This document shows positions 46,450-56,596 of a stretch of DNA of 64,000 nucleotides, piece after piece; position 1 is the stretch's first letter, and every line of letters begins with the position of its first letter. The translations under genes were made by a program, and so were the position numbers. Origin of the DNA: Ichthyophis bannanicus (taxonomy: Eukaryota > Chordata > Amphibia > Gymnophiona > Ichthyophiidae); assembly GCA_033557465.1 (NCBI GenBank), contig CM066039.1:44359788-44423787 (forward strand), in the 5' to 3' direction. Under the pieces are notes generated by a model, which searched no databases, was not told the DNA's origin, and saw only the letters and a program-made list of their open reading frames with translations.

Positions 46450-47583
46450 CAGGGGTGGGCAAACTTTTTGACTCGAGGGCCGCAATGGGTTCATATATTG
46501 GACCCGGGGGCCGGATCAAGAGTAGATGGACGGTGTGTATGTGTGAATAAATATAAATTAAATTTAAATTTGTAACATTAAATGTTTAGATTAATTTTAG
46601 GTAGAAAAGCATAAAAAGAGTTATTTCATCTGAGACCTGCTCATTTTGGGAGACCCTGCCAATAGTTAAGCTACTGCTAGCTTAGCGTTCAGCATCACCA
46701 ATGCACTCAAGCCCTCACAGCAGGACAAGCTACAAATCAAGTAAGGGTTTGTCAAAGTACCCAGCCATTGTTAAAGAAGCCGCTGCCGAAGCATCAGCTC
46801 AGTTTGACAAGAGGCTTTATTACCGGTGCAGTGTTCCTTGGATCTCCTGGGCATCGGTGAGCGAGTCCTAGGTACTTTAACAACAATAAAAGGGGTCGGC
46901 TTTAGCATCCAAACCGTCCTTAGCATACTTGGAATAGTAGTCCTCGTGGTCGGCTCGCGGTTACATTTTCTCTTCCTTAACTGCCTGATAAATCGGGATA
47001 ACTTTCGTCCCGCTTAGGGTTCCCTCAGGATGCCTCTCATGAGAGCCGAAAATTTGAGACGCGTAGTCAGCCTAAGCATAAAAGCAAATTATAAACAGTT
47101 CCTAAACTTTGAGACTAGGTTTGATTGACAACGATTAGGGTACCGGGTGACGTTTGCACTGCTGTTACAGTTTGCCTTCTTGTTTGTTAAATCGAATATT
47201 TTCCCCATCTAAAGAGCCGCTGCTTCGGCAGCGCCACGACCACGGCAGAGGACGCTGCAAAATGCCGTCCCCCGGAACTGGAAGCAGCACGCACTCCTCT
47301 CCGCTCCATTCCCACCGTCTCAAGGCGCTGTTGACGGTTTCTATGGCGACGGGGCCGCGTCGGACTCTGAGCCTCGGCCTGAAACAACGGCAGCAAAGGA
47401 GCAGAAGGTAAGAGAGAGTAAGTAGATTGCAGAGGGAATGTAGCAGAAGCAGGGGCCGGGGGCAGTGCCCGGCTCAGGAGGGCACTCGGGGCATGCTGCA
47501 GGGGTGAGGCAGCGCTCCGCGGGCCAGATTAAAAGGTCCGCCGGGCCGTATACGGCCCGCGGGCCGTAGTTTGCCCATGCCTG
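46450..47583. mobile_element. Non-autonomous hAT element with 8-bp target duplication
   Basis: The ends CAGGGGTGGGCAAACT and AGTTTGCCCATGCCTG are inverted (14 of 16 matching). They are flanked on both sides by GTCTAGAC (46,442-46,449 and 47,584-47,591), a perfect 8-bp duplication as hAT elements make. The target is itself a palindrome. The 1,134-bp interior has no convincing coding frame. It contains GC-rich segments near both ends and an AT-rich stretch at about 46,540-46,620. It interrupts DIRS-A between pol and the recombinase. Confidence 0.92.
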
Positions 47584-47591
47584 GTCTAGAC

Positions 47592-48628
47592 CTTCAAGTT
47601 TTTCATCTCTCTCAGCAAGTCAGAGATATTCTTCATGCTTCTAGAAAGCCTTCCACTAGACGTTCTTATGCTTTCAAATGGAAAAGTGCGTTAGATACCA
47701 CTTTATGTAGGAATATGTGAAGATGTATAATACAAGGATAATTCCGAATATATAAATAATGGAAAAGGTGTAATTAAAAAAGAAGGGTAATTGTACAATT
47801 GTAAATAATTATGTATAAATGTAAATATGTATAACGAAGTCCCCCATGACACTAACCCTGTGTGCTGTGACCTACCCTCAGATCTATATAATTACTGTCC
47901 CCTCCCTGTCCTGATTGACATCCCCAGAAGAAGAATCGAACCGCTGCTGATCGCTGGAAGCAGCGGTATATAAGTGTGTATTAAATAAATAAATAAATAA
48001 AATAAATAAATAAAAGATTTACCATTTGATGTTCAGAGAAGGGTCTTAACCCTCTTGCAATACCTCTGAATTCCTTACTAGAGTATCTTCTGCATCTATC
48101 CCATGCAGGCCTTAAAACGAATTCAGTAAGAGTCCATTTGAGTGCTATTGCAGCGTCCCTCAAGCCTCTCAATGGACAGCCTATTTCCTCTCATCCTCTT
48201 ATAGCAAGATTCATGAGAGGCCTTCTTTTAACTAAACCTCCCATTAGACCACCTCCAGTGGCATGGGACTTAAATCTGGTTCTTGGCCAGCTTATGAAGC
48301 CACCCTTTGAACCTTTAGCCACCACCTCCTTGAAATTTCTTTCTTGGAAGGTTATCTTTCTCATTGCAGTCACCTCAGCACGTCGCATCAGTGAGTTGCA
48401 AGCCTTGGTGGCTAATCCTCCTTATACAAGGTTCCATCATGATAAGGGAGTCCTCAGGACCAATCCACACTTTATGCCCAAAGTGGTCTCGCCTTTTCAT
48501 CTGAACCAAGAGGTATACTTACCTGTCTTTTTTCCAGGACCTCATGCATCAAGTGCAGAGAGGAATCTTCATACTTTGGATTGTAAAAGAGCTCTCGCCT
48601 TTTACTTACAAAGAACACAGCAATATAG
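47592..48628 (+). pseudogene. DIRS-A tyrosine recombinase, N-terminal and central part
   Basis: SRKPSTRRSYAFKWKSA (47,640-47,700) is the start of the recombinase core-binding region, then broken by the L2-tail insert. From 48,019 it resumes, with SHPLIARFMRGLLLTKPP, FLIAVTSARRISELQALV (catalytic Arg in SARR) and KVVSPFHLNQEVYLP, up to FYLQRTQQYR at 48,628 where DIRS-B is inserted. The catalytic His, second Arg and Tyr are in the detached part at 54,389-54,665. Confidence 0.85.
47708..48018 (+). mobile_element. Short L2-tailed insertion in DIRS-A
   Basis: An AT-rich 310-bp segment not matched in DIRS-B ends in GCAGCGGTATATAAGTGTG and an AAATAAAT tail, the same 3' end as the SINE at 16,368-16,674. 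It is either a 5'-truncated L2 or an L2-dependent SINE. The exact left border and target duplication were not resolved. Confidence 0.6.
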
Positions 48629-48629
48629 A

Positions 48630-48792
48630 TTCTCCAGGACCAAGCAGGAAGTCAGTCCTCACATATGGGTGACGTCGGCGCCGACGGAGCCCTCGTGCGG
48701 AGCATTTCCCCAGCTTTCAAAGAAAGCCTTTGGGAATTGCAGCGCGCATGCGCGGTCCCCTTCCCGCCCAAGGGTGCCATCTTGCTCAGTCT
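48630..48792 (+). repeat. DIRS-B left inverted terminal repeat
   Basis: TCTCCAGGACCAAGCAGG through GCTCAGTCT at 48,792. It matches 54,201-54,360 in reverse complement with few differences. It carries a GCGCGCATGCGCGG NRF1-like site at about 48,742-48,755 and a GGCGCCGACGGAGCC block, hence presumably the promoter. Confidence 0.9.
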
Positions 48793-49030
48793 TCTTTTTT
48801 CCGCGGAGCCCGACGAATGTAGTTCGTTTTTCCCCGAGGAAAAAGTTGATTTCCCTGTTTTTTCTCTTTTTTTTCCGGTTTGACGCCGTATCCTTTTCCC
48901 GCTCGGACCGCCGGTATCAAGTCCTTTCTCTATTTTTCGGTTTTTGTCCTTTGTGACTGGCGTTTGCGCCTTTTTTCTTTTTTCCCTGGCAGCCCGGTCT
49001 TTTGACCTAGCAGGGGCCCTTTTTCCCACG

Positions 49031-50940
49031 ATGGCTACCAGCGGGTTTAAGAAATGTGATCGGTGTAAGAAGCGTATGTCTCTTACCGACACACATGACT
49101 GCTGCCTCCGCTGCCTCGGACCCGAATATGACCCGATGATCTGTGGTCCGTGTGGCAAAATGTCCTCGAAGGTGTTGAGGAATCGGCAGCACCAAAAGGA
49201 TAGGATCTTTTCTGACTCCGCGTCCAGCCGGGCCCGGACCTCGTCAGAGGCCTCGACGTCTCGGGACTCCGGCCCCGAGCAGCGTTGGGGTTCCTCTGAG
49301 CGGGGGTCTCCTTCGCGGGAGCATCGCAGGAAGAAGAAACCCGCGAGGGCGGCGTCGGTGGACGCTCCTGGTTCCTCGAGGGCCAGGTTGCATAGCCCCG
49401 ATAGCCGTCCCGGGTCTTCGGAGTCGGAGAGGCCTGCCAAGCATCCTCGTGTCGAGATGGAGTCTCCTGGACACGTAAGTGCTGTTGTCCTCGTGGACTC
49501 TCCTCCAAGGGAGCCGACGTCGGGCCCGAGTCGGGGGCTGCTGGGTCTCCTGAGCTCGGACTCAGGTTGACGGCCTTGGAGAGCAGCTTCGCTGCTTTCA
49601 TGGAACAGCAGCGGGCATTGATCGCCGGTCTCACCGGTGCATCTGCCCCGACCACGGGGACCTTGACGTCCAAGTCAACCCCGGAGACCGAGCCGATCCT
49701 CGAGTCCATGCGCGCTTGAGTCGATCCTCGGCCATGGTCTCCCTCGGCCTCCCGTTCGGGACTGAGGTCGTCGATGCTGGCCTCGGCGTCGGGGCGGAGG
49801 GCGTCGTGCCCGCCCGACCGGAGCCGCTCGATTCCTCCTCCGAGGAGTCGGGCTGGGAGACTAAGGACGAAGAGTCACCCGATACTTTTCGGACTCGGTG
49901 TGTCCCATCGGACTCGCCGGAATCCGAACCTCAGACGATCCCCACCGGAGGATACCCGGTTCTCAGACTTCGTGCGGGATATGGCCAAGGCCTTGGCCTT
50001 CCCCGCGGATCCCGAGGAGGAGCCTCGAGCCGAGGAGCTCGAGGCCCTCCAGTATGACTCTCCCCCGATGGAGGCCTTTACTGTTCCAGTTCCTCCGATG
50101 CTGGAGCGGCTGCTCTTCCGCATGTGGGAGACCCCGGCCTCGACGCCGGTGTTAAGCAAGCGGGTTGATTCCATCTATCGAGTCCGCAAGAGCCCCGGGT
50201 TCCAAAAGGCACAATTACCGCACCACTCCATGGTTGTGGAATCAGCCATGCATCGACTGAAAAGTTAGAAGATGCACTCCTCGGTGCCTCCCGGCTGGGA
50301 GGCCCGGAACCTGGATGCCCTCGGTAAGAAGTGCTTCCAGAGCTCTATGCTTGCTTGCCGTGTCCAGACTTACCAGCTCTACATGGGCATGTACCTCCGA
50401 GACTTGGCAAAGGAGATTGCCGGGTTCTCTGCTGGTCTCTCCGAGGAACCTTTGCAGAGGTTCCAGGCCTTGTCCACCGGTATTCGAGAGTGCTCGAAGT
50501 TTATCTCTCGAGCAGCCTACGATGGCTTCGAGGCTTCGGCCCGAGTAGCCGGGGCCGGCATCGGTGCCCGCCGACAGGCTTGGCTACAGTCATCCGACCT
50601 TGAGCCATGGGTACAGGACAAGTTGGTCGATGTCCCCTGCCGAGGTGAAAACCTCTTTGGCAAGCCCATGGCTGAAAAGGCTGCAGAACCCGAGACCGAG
50701 ACTCTGACCAGGACTTGGCTGTCCAGGAAAACCTCTGCCCCTTCTCAGAAAAAGAAGGGCTCGGGGAAAAAGACCTTTTACCCGAGGAAGTCATCTGCCT
50801 ATAAACAATACCCTCATTATCAGGCCTCTGCAGCACACCAACAGGGTCAGCAGGCCAAGGGGCAGGGTCATGGGCCCCGTAGGCAGAAGGCCCCCAAGCC
50901 ACCAACACCGGCCCCTGCTCAGCAGGGTGGGGGTTTTTGA
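49031..50940 (+). pseudogene. DIRS-B ORF1 (gag-like)
   Basis: ATG 49,031 starts MATSGFKKCDRCKKRMSLTD and goes on with CCLRCLGPEYDPMICGPC, a Cys-rich zinc-binding module. A Ser/Arg-rich stretch follows. Frames slip near 49,570 and 49,950. The conserved domain then reads FSDFVRDMAKALAFPADP, LLFRMWETPASTPV and HHSMVVESAMHRLKS, an in-frame TAG at about 50,266 (DIRS-A has Ala there), and onward to DLEPWVQDKLVDVPCRGENL. The Lys/Gln/Pro-rich tail ends at 50,940. The tail overlaps the pol frame by about 70 bases. Confidence 0.85.
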
Positions 50941-52847
50941 CTCAGAAAGCATAGCCTCTTCTCCTCAGCTGGCTTCTCTCAGCACAGGAGGCCGGCTGGC
51001 CCACTTTGCCCACAGGTGGTCAGCCATCACATCAGATACCTGGGTTCTTCATATAGTCCAAAATGGCTATCTTCTCCATTTTCACCAGGTACCTCCCTCC
51101 TATTTTCCAGGGGAGCCTCCAAGACTCCCTCTGCACAGGGACCTACTCCTTCAGGAGTTAGCAAGTCTGCTGAAGGATCAGGCTGTGGAACCGGTGCCCT
51201 ACCACCTGAGAGGTCACGGCTTTTATTCCAGGTACTTTCTGGTACCAAAAAGAACAGGAGGCCTCATACCCATCCTAGACTTGCGCAACCTCAACAAGTT
51301 TCTGGAGAGGGAAAAGTTCAAGATGCTTACCCTTGGAATCCTGCTGCCCTACCTCCAGCAGGGAGATTGGCTATGTTCTTTAGATCTAAAGGATGCGTAT
51401 ACTCACATCGTTATTCATCCAGACCACAGACAATATCTCAGGTTTGTTGTGGGGGGAAACCACTATCAGTACAGAGTACTACCCTTTGGCCTCCGCTCCC
51501 AGGGTGTTCACCAAGTGCCTGGCAGTGGTGGCGGCCTACCTGAGACTTCAGGGTCTTTTTGTGTTTCCGTACCTGGACGACTGGCTCATAAGGGGCCAAT
51601 CTTCCCAGGAAGCCAATCAAGCCACCCTTCGCAATGTGGCTCTGCTTCAGCACTTGGGGTTTGTCATAAACTTCGCAAAGTCCACTTTGCTCCCGTCCCA
51701 GAACTTAGAATTCATAGGGGCCAGACTAGACACTCTTCAAGCCAAGGCTTTTCTGCCTCTGGACAGAGCCCACAGGCTGATGGATCTGGCCAGGCAGTTT
51801 CGCAGCAATTCCCTGGTCTCCGCCAGGCAATTCCTGAGACTTCTCGGCCATATGGCTTCCACGGTTCATGTAACCCCCAATGCCCACCTGCACATGCGGC
51901 CTGCTCAGTGGAGCCTTCGAACTCAGTGGCATCAAGCCACAGGGAGCCTTGCAGACTCAGTAAGAATATCTGCCCTGCTCGTCTCCTCTCTGCAATGGTG
52001 GCTTCATCTTCCGAATCTGGTACTCGGAGTGGTTTTTCAATCCCCTCCGCATTCTCAAGTGCTGACGACAGATGCTTCTCTTCTGAGTTGGGGAGCACAT
52101 TGCCAAGGGGCATGTACTCAGGGTCTCTGGACCCCTTGGGAGGCTGCTCAGCAGATAAACTTCCTGGAGCTACGGACGATACGCCTAGCTCTGCGAGCCT
52201 TCTCCCACCTCGCCTCTCACCAGTCTGTACTGGTCCAGACGGACAATCAAGTTGCCATGTTCTACGTGAACAAGCAAGGAGGCACAGGCTCCTTCCTTCT
52301 ATGTCAGGAGGCACAAGGGCTGTGCTCTTGGGCTGTCAATCACGAAATCCTCCTCAAAGCTGTCTACCTCCCAGGACAAGAAAATTACCTGGCAGACAGA
52401 CTGAGCAGGGTCCTGCAACCACACAAATGGAGGTTGAACCCGTTGGTGGTTCAGCAGGTCTTTCTCAGGTGGGGCCTCCCCACCATGGATCTTTTCGCCA
52501 GTCCTCTGAACCGGCAACTCCCGAGATTTTGCTCCAGACAACCGCATCCTCTCAGAGTAGCAGCGGATGCGTTTCTGATCTCGTGGTCCACAGGTCTACT
52601 GTATGCGTTTCCTCCCACACCACTAGTGTCCAGAACGCTGTTCAGGGTCCTCAAGGACGGGGCTTCATTGATCCTGATAGCCCCCAGGTGGCCGAGGCAA
52701 CCGTGGTTCCCGCTTCTACTGCAGGTAGCGGTGGACACCCCTCTTCCTCTGGGGTTTCAACATGATCTCCTGTCTCAGGATCAGGGGACTCTCTTGCACA
52801 CCAACCTCCAGTCCCTTCATCTGATGGCCTGGCTGCTGAAAGGGTAG
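50870..52847 (+). pseudogene. DIRS-B pol: reverse transcriptase, RNase H, methylase-like region
   Basis: RT blocks are YFLVPKRTGGLIPILDLRNL, CSLDLKDAYTHIVIHP (motif A) and, after a small deletion near 51,490 that shifts frame, ASAPRVFTKCLAVVAAYL and FPYLDDWLIRG (motif C, intact YLDD). RNase H blocks are VLTTDASLLSWG, NFLELRTIRLAL and QTDNQVAMFYVNKQGGTG. The methylase-like end has MDLFASPLNRQLPRFC, GLLYAFPPTPLVS and LILIAPRWPRQPWFP. A single deletion is the only clear lesion. It would copy element RNA into DNA in the cytoplasm or nucleus. Confidence 0.92.
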
Positions 52848-52859
52848 TCCTGGCTCCCT

Positions 52860-53884
52860 TACTACTGCCTCGAGAGGTGGAAGATGTGGTCTTGGCCTCT
52901 CGGCGACAATCCACCAGGAAATCCTACGCTCTTAAGTGGCGTAGATTCTCTGCATGGTGTGCTCAGCACAGCGAGAATCCCTTCTCGTGCTTGGTAGTGG
53001 TAGTATTGCAATACTTGCTTTAACTCTCCAATCTGGGCCTTAAGTCTAACTCTGTCAGAGTTCACCTTAGTGCTCTCTCAGCGCACCACTCGCTGGTGGA
53101 CGGTAGGCCTCTTTCCAACCACCCTTTGGTGGCTCGTTTACTCAGAGGCCTCCTTCTGCTTAAGCCTCCTTTACGTCCACCGGCCGCTGAGTGGGATCTG
53201 AATGTGGTCTTACAGCGGATTACTTGTCCGTCTTTTGAACGCATGGCTACCTGCCCTCTCCATTTTCTCTCCTGGAAAACCTTATTTCTGGTAGTTCTTA
53301 CCTCTGCTAGGCGAGTGAGTGAACTTCAGGCACTAGTGTCTGATCCTCCTTACACTAGGTTCTACAGGAATAGGGTAGTCTTACGGACTCAACCTAAGTT
53401 TCTTCCTAAGGTTGTCTCACCTTTTCACCTCAATCAGGAGGTGGTTCTTCCGACCTTCTTTCCCAGGCTGCATGCCAACCGGGCTGAGCAGGTCTTGCAT
53501 ACCCTGGACTGTAGGAGGGCGTTGTCCTTCTACCTTGACCGTACGCGGGAGCAACGGAGGGCTGTTCAGCTCTTCGTTTCTTTTGACCCCAATAAGTTGG
53601 GGCTCCCTGTCTCCAAGCGTACTTTGTCCATGTGGGTCACTGACTGTATCGCCTGGCCTTATGGGGCAGCCGACCTCTCATTGGAGGGTCGAGTCACGGC
53701 TCATCGTGTCAGGGCGAAGGCTGCGTCAGTGGCTCATCTCCGCTCTGTTCCGTTGGCAGACATCTGCCGGGCCGCTACTTGGTCTTCAAGCCAGACTTTT
53801 GCGGCCCATTACTGCCTTGAGAGGGAGTCCCGCAGGGATAGTGCTTTCGGACAGGCAGTACTCCATAATCTCTTTGGGGTTTAG
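52860..53884 (+). pseudogene. DIRS-B tyrosine recombinase
   Basis: Starts LLPREVEDVVLASRRQSTRK (core-binding region), breaks near 53,020, then is open from about 53,030 to 53,884. The catalytic set is visible: Arg in TSARRVSELQALV, His and Arg in TAHRVRAKAASVAHL, and Tyr in FAAHYCLERESRRD. Such recombinases replace the integrase of other retrotransposons and insert circular DNA copies without target duplication. About 340 residues, near the family norm. Confidence 0.9.
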
Positions 53885-54059
53885 GCAACTCCTACCCTCC
53901 GGCCCTGGTGTTGGGCTACCGGTCGGGGGCGTTCTCAGAGAAGATTCCTTCCTGACATGCTGTCGAGCTAGAGGGAGCTCATTTTTTCCGCTTGAGGTCT
54001 CCGGTAGCCTTAAGCTGGGGAGTCCCATATGTGAGGACTGACTTCCTGCTTGGTCCTTG

Positions 54060-54388
54060 AGAAAGTGTAGTTACTCACCTGTAACAGGTGTTTTCCAGGA
54101 GCAGCAGGAATCAGTCCTCACAACCCTCCCTCCTCCCCTTGGAGTTGCAGTCTTATGATTTGTTTTTGCTAATTTTTTGCTGTCTTTTAGCTATGTCATC
54201 AGACTGAGCAAGATGGCATCCTTGGGCGGGAAGGGGACCGCGCATGCGCGCTGCAATTCCCAAAGGCTTTCTTTGAAAGCTGGGGAAATGCTCCGCACGA
54301 GGGCTCCGTCGGCGCCGACGTCACCCATATGTGAGGACTGATTCCTGCTGCTTCTGGAGAACACCTGTTACAGGTGAGTAACTACTCT
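54060..54388 (+). repeat. DIRS-B complementary region and right inverted repeat
   Basis: The right inverted repeat 54,201-54,360 mirrors the left end. Upstream, 54,030-54,122 carries a CATATGTGAGGACTGAC copy and GTTACTCACCTGTAACAGG, which reappear inverted at 54,355-54,385 (CACCTGTTACAGGTGAGTAAC). This is the internal complementary region that DIRS elements are thought to use to join their ends during circle formation. Confidence 0.82.
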
Positions 54389-54665
54389 AAGTCTTCACAA
54401 CTCTTTGTTGCTTTTGATCCTTCCCATTTAGGACTTCCAGTTTCTAAGAGAACACTGTCCAACTGGATTGCTCAGTGTATTTTTTTCGCCTACCAGAGTA
54501 GGAACCTTTCTCTGGAAGGCCATGTCACAGCTCACAATGTGAGGGCCATGGCAGCCTCAATGGCTCATCTAAACTCTGTGTCCATCGACCAAATCTGTCG
54601 AGCGGCCACCTGGGCCTCGGTTCATACCTTCACAGCCCATTACTGTTTGGACAAGGACTCCCGCC
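54389..54665 (+). pseudogene. DIRS-A tyrosine recombinase, C-terminal part
   Basis: Resumes with SSQLFVAFDPSHLGLPVSKR, then VTAHNVRAMAASMAHL (His and Arg) and FTAHYCLDKDSRRD (Tyr nucleophile), aligning directly with the end of the DIRS-B recombinase. It is cut at 54,666 by the TTTA tail of L2-A. Together with 47,592-48,628 it holds a complete catalytic set in three pieces. Confidence 0.88.
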
Positions 54666-54863
54666 GGGATTTATTTATTTATTTATTTATTTAACAAGTT
54701 TTTTATACCGCCTTTTCCTTCAATCAAAGCGGTCACAAGAAATACAAGGTATAAACAAGGGAAACAAACAGTATAGACATGACAACATATGGTAATGTAG
54801 GAAAAATAACAAGGGTTAACAAAATAGTGGATTATTTATAAAATATATACAATAGATGATATC

Positions 54864-56540
54864 TTAGTCATTTGTTGATCCATAGTGCTCAATAAAAAGT
54901 AAAGTTTTTAATTGCTTACGAAAGTCACTTAAAACATCAATTGCACGTAAATCAGGGGGGAGAGAGTTCCAAATCAAAGGGGCAGCCAAAGAAATTGCTC
55001 GTTGTGATGTACATTTGCGTGATTTAGCGAAGTTTCTTGGGGTATTGAGGGTGTTTGAGGTGGATAATCTTCTAGGTCTGTTGCTGGTATCACGGGATAA
55101 GAGGGCATGGAGGCTGGTTGCAGAACTGTTGTGCTTCATTTTGAAGATGTTTATGATTAACTTATACTTTATGCGAAGGGTTATAGGGAGCCAGTGGAGA
55201 TCTTTAAGGATGGGGGTAATGTGGTCATGATTAGTGGAACCGTTAATTATTCTGGCTGCTGTATTCTGTGCCATTTGAAGAGGTTTGAGAGCATGTTTTG
55301 ACAGCCCATTGTAGATAGGGTTGCAAAAATCCAGAATGGGGGTAATAAGTGCCTGGCAGACTGTACGAAAGTGTTCATTAGAGATAAGAGGCTTGAGGCG
55401 TCTAATTATTTTCATTCGGTAATAAGCGCTTTTAACAGTTTTCTTTATGTGAGATCGCAGGTCTAGCTTCTTATCGAGGGTTACCCCGAGGTATCTTACT
55501 TCATCCTTAATTGGAATCTCAGTACTGTTGCATGTGATGTACGGTGGGGGATTAAAGTTGGTGTTTCTAGTGACAATAAGTGCTTCAGTCTTCTTCAAGT
55601 TTATTGCAAGGTTGTTGTTTGACAGCCAAATGGAAATGCTGGTAATGCAGTTTGAAATCTTGTTGTAGTTTGGGCAGTTGATATCAATCGGAGTGTAGAT
55701 CATAATATCATCTGCGTAAATTGTGTAGTCTATATGATGAGTTGATATTATGTGACATATTGGTTGGATAAATAGGTTAAAAAGAAGTGATGAGAGTGCA
55801 GATCCCTGCGGTACGCCTTGTTTGATAACTGTATGATGTGAAGTGTTTAGACCGACTTTAACTTGGAACTGTCTACCAATTAGGTAGGACTCAAACCAGT
55901 TTAGGACGGTGCCAGTTAGACCGATGCTCTTTAGTCTGGCTAATAGTATTGAATGGTCCACTGAATCAAAGGCCGCTGAAATATCTAAGAAAATCATTAA
56001 GGTTCCTCTATTATAGTTGTCTATGGTTTGAGTGATATCATTAAATAAATAAAGTAGCAGCGTCTCAACTCCATGGTTCGGGCGGAAGCCATGCTGATGT
56101 ATGTCAAGTGGCGCATGCTCATCAATATGGTCTTGGAGCTGTAGTTGTACTACCTTCTCGATAATTTTTGCCAGGAGTGGTAAGCTGGAAATTGGTCTAT
56201 ATGCAGCTGGATTGTTTTTTTCAAGGTTGGTTTTCTTAAGGATAGGCCTTATTGTGGCTAATTTCAGCTGTTCTGGCATGATTCCTTGATTTAGGGAGTT
56301 GGTTACGAGGTGGTGTATAAAATTAATGAAGTTTGACTTAGTAGCTTTGACCCAAGGTACTGGGCAAGGATCTGTGGGTGCGGTACTTGTGTTAAGTGCA
56401 GCAATGATGTCTGAAAGCTGCTTAGTTGAGGGAATATGAAACTTGTTCCAAATTGTACTTGGTAAAATAAGATTGTTTTTTTCAGATTGTTTTAAAGGTG
56501 GAGTCTGGCCTATTTTTTCTCGTAGATAATCCGCAAACAC
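54864..56540 (-). CDS. L2-A reverse transcriptase
   Basis: An open frame of 558 residues. Blocks in order: ATIRPILKKTNLEKNN, AAYRPISSLPLLAKIIEK, QHGFRPNHGVETLLLYL, MIFLDISAAFDSVDHSILL (motif A Asp), IKQGVPQGSALSSLLFNLF, TIYADDIMIYTP (catalytic ADD), EVRYLGVTLDKKLDL and LKDLHWLPITLRIKYKLI. The HGVETLLL and AFDSVDH wording is L2-clade. No stop lies inside, so the domain could be functional apart from the upstream slip joining it to the endonuclease. Confidence 0.93.
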   Translation of the reverse strand: MFADYLREKIGQTPPLKQSEKNNLILPSTIWNKFHIPSTKQLSDIIAALNTSTAPTDPCPVPWVKATKSNFINFIHHLVTNSLNQGIMPEQLKLATIRPILKKTNLEKNNPAAYRPISSLPLLAKIIEKVVQLQLQDHIDEHAPLDIHQHGFRPNHGVETLLLYLFNDITQTIDNYNRGTLMIFLDISAAFDSVDHSILLARLKSIGLTGTVLNWFESYLIGRQFQVKVGLNTSHHTVIKQGVPQGSALSSLLFNLFIQPICHIISTHHIDYTIYADDIMIYTPIDINCPNYNKISNCITSISIWLSNNNLAINLKKTEALIVTRNTNFNPPPYITCNSTEIPIKDEVRYLGVTLDKKLDLRSHIKKTVKSAYYRMKIIRRLKPLISNEHFRTVCQALITPILDFCNPIYNGLSKHALKPLQMAQNTAARIINGSTNHDHITPILKDLHWLPITLRIKYKLIINIFKMKHNSSATSLHALLSRDTSNRPRRLSTSNTLNTPRNFAKSRKCTSQRAISLAAPLIWNSLPPDLRAIDVLSDFRKQLKTLLFIEHYGSTND

Positions 56541-56596
56541 TTGAGGGTTGATCAGGATGTCTTTATCAGAACAAGGTTCATTAACTAGGTATTTTA

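Larger units (their letters stand above)
48630..54388 (+). mobile_element. DIRS-B: second DIRS element nested in DIRS-A
   Basis: A 5.76-kb element with left inverted repeat, gag-like, pol, tyrosine recombinase, complementary region and right inverted repeat, all on the plus strand. It is inserted in the DIRS-A recombinase between TQQYR and SSQLFVAFDPS, so joining the flanks restores that domain. No target duplication is evident, as expected for recombinase-mediated insertion. It is younger than DIRS-A and has fewer lesions: a gag stop, gag slips, a pol slip and a recombinase break. Confidence 0.92.
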
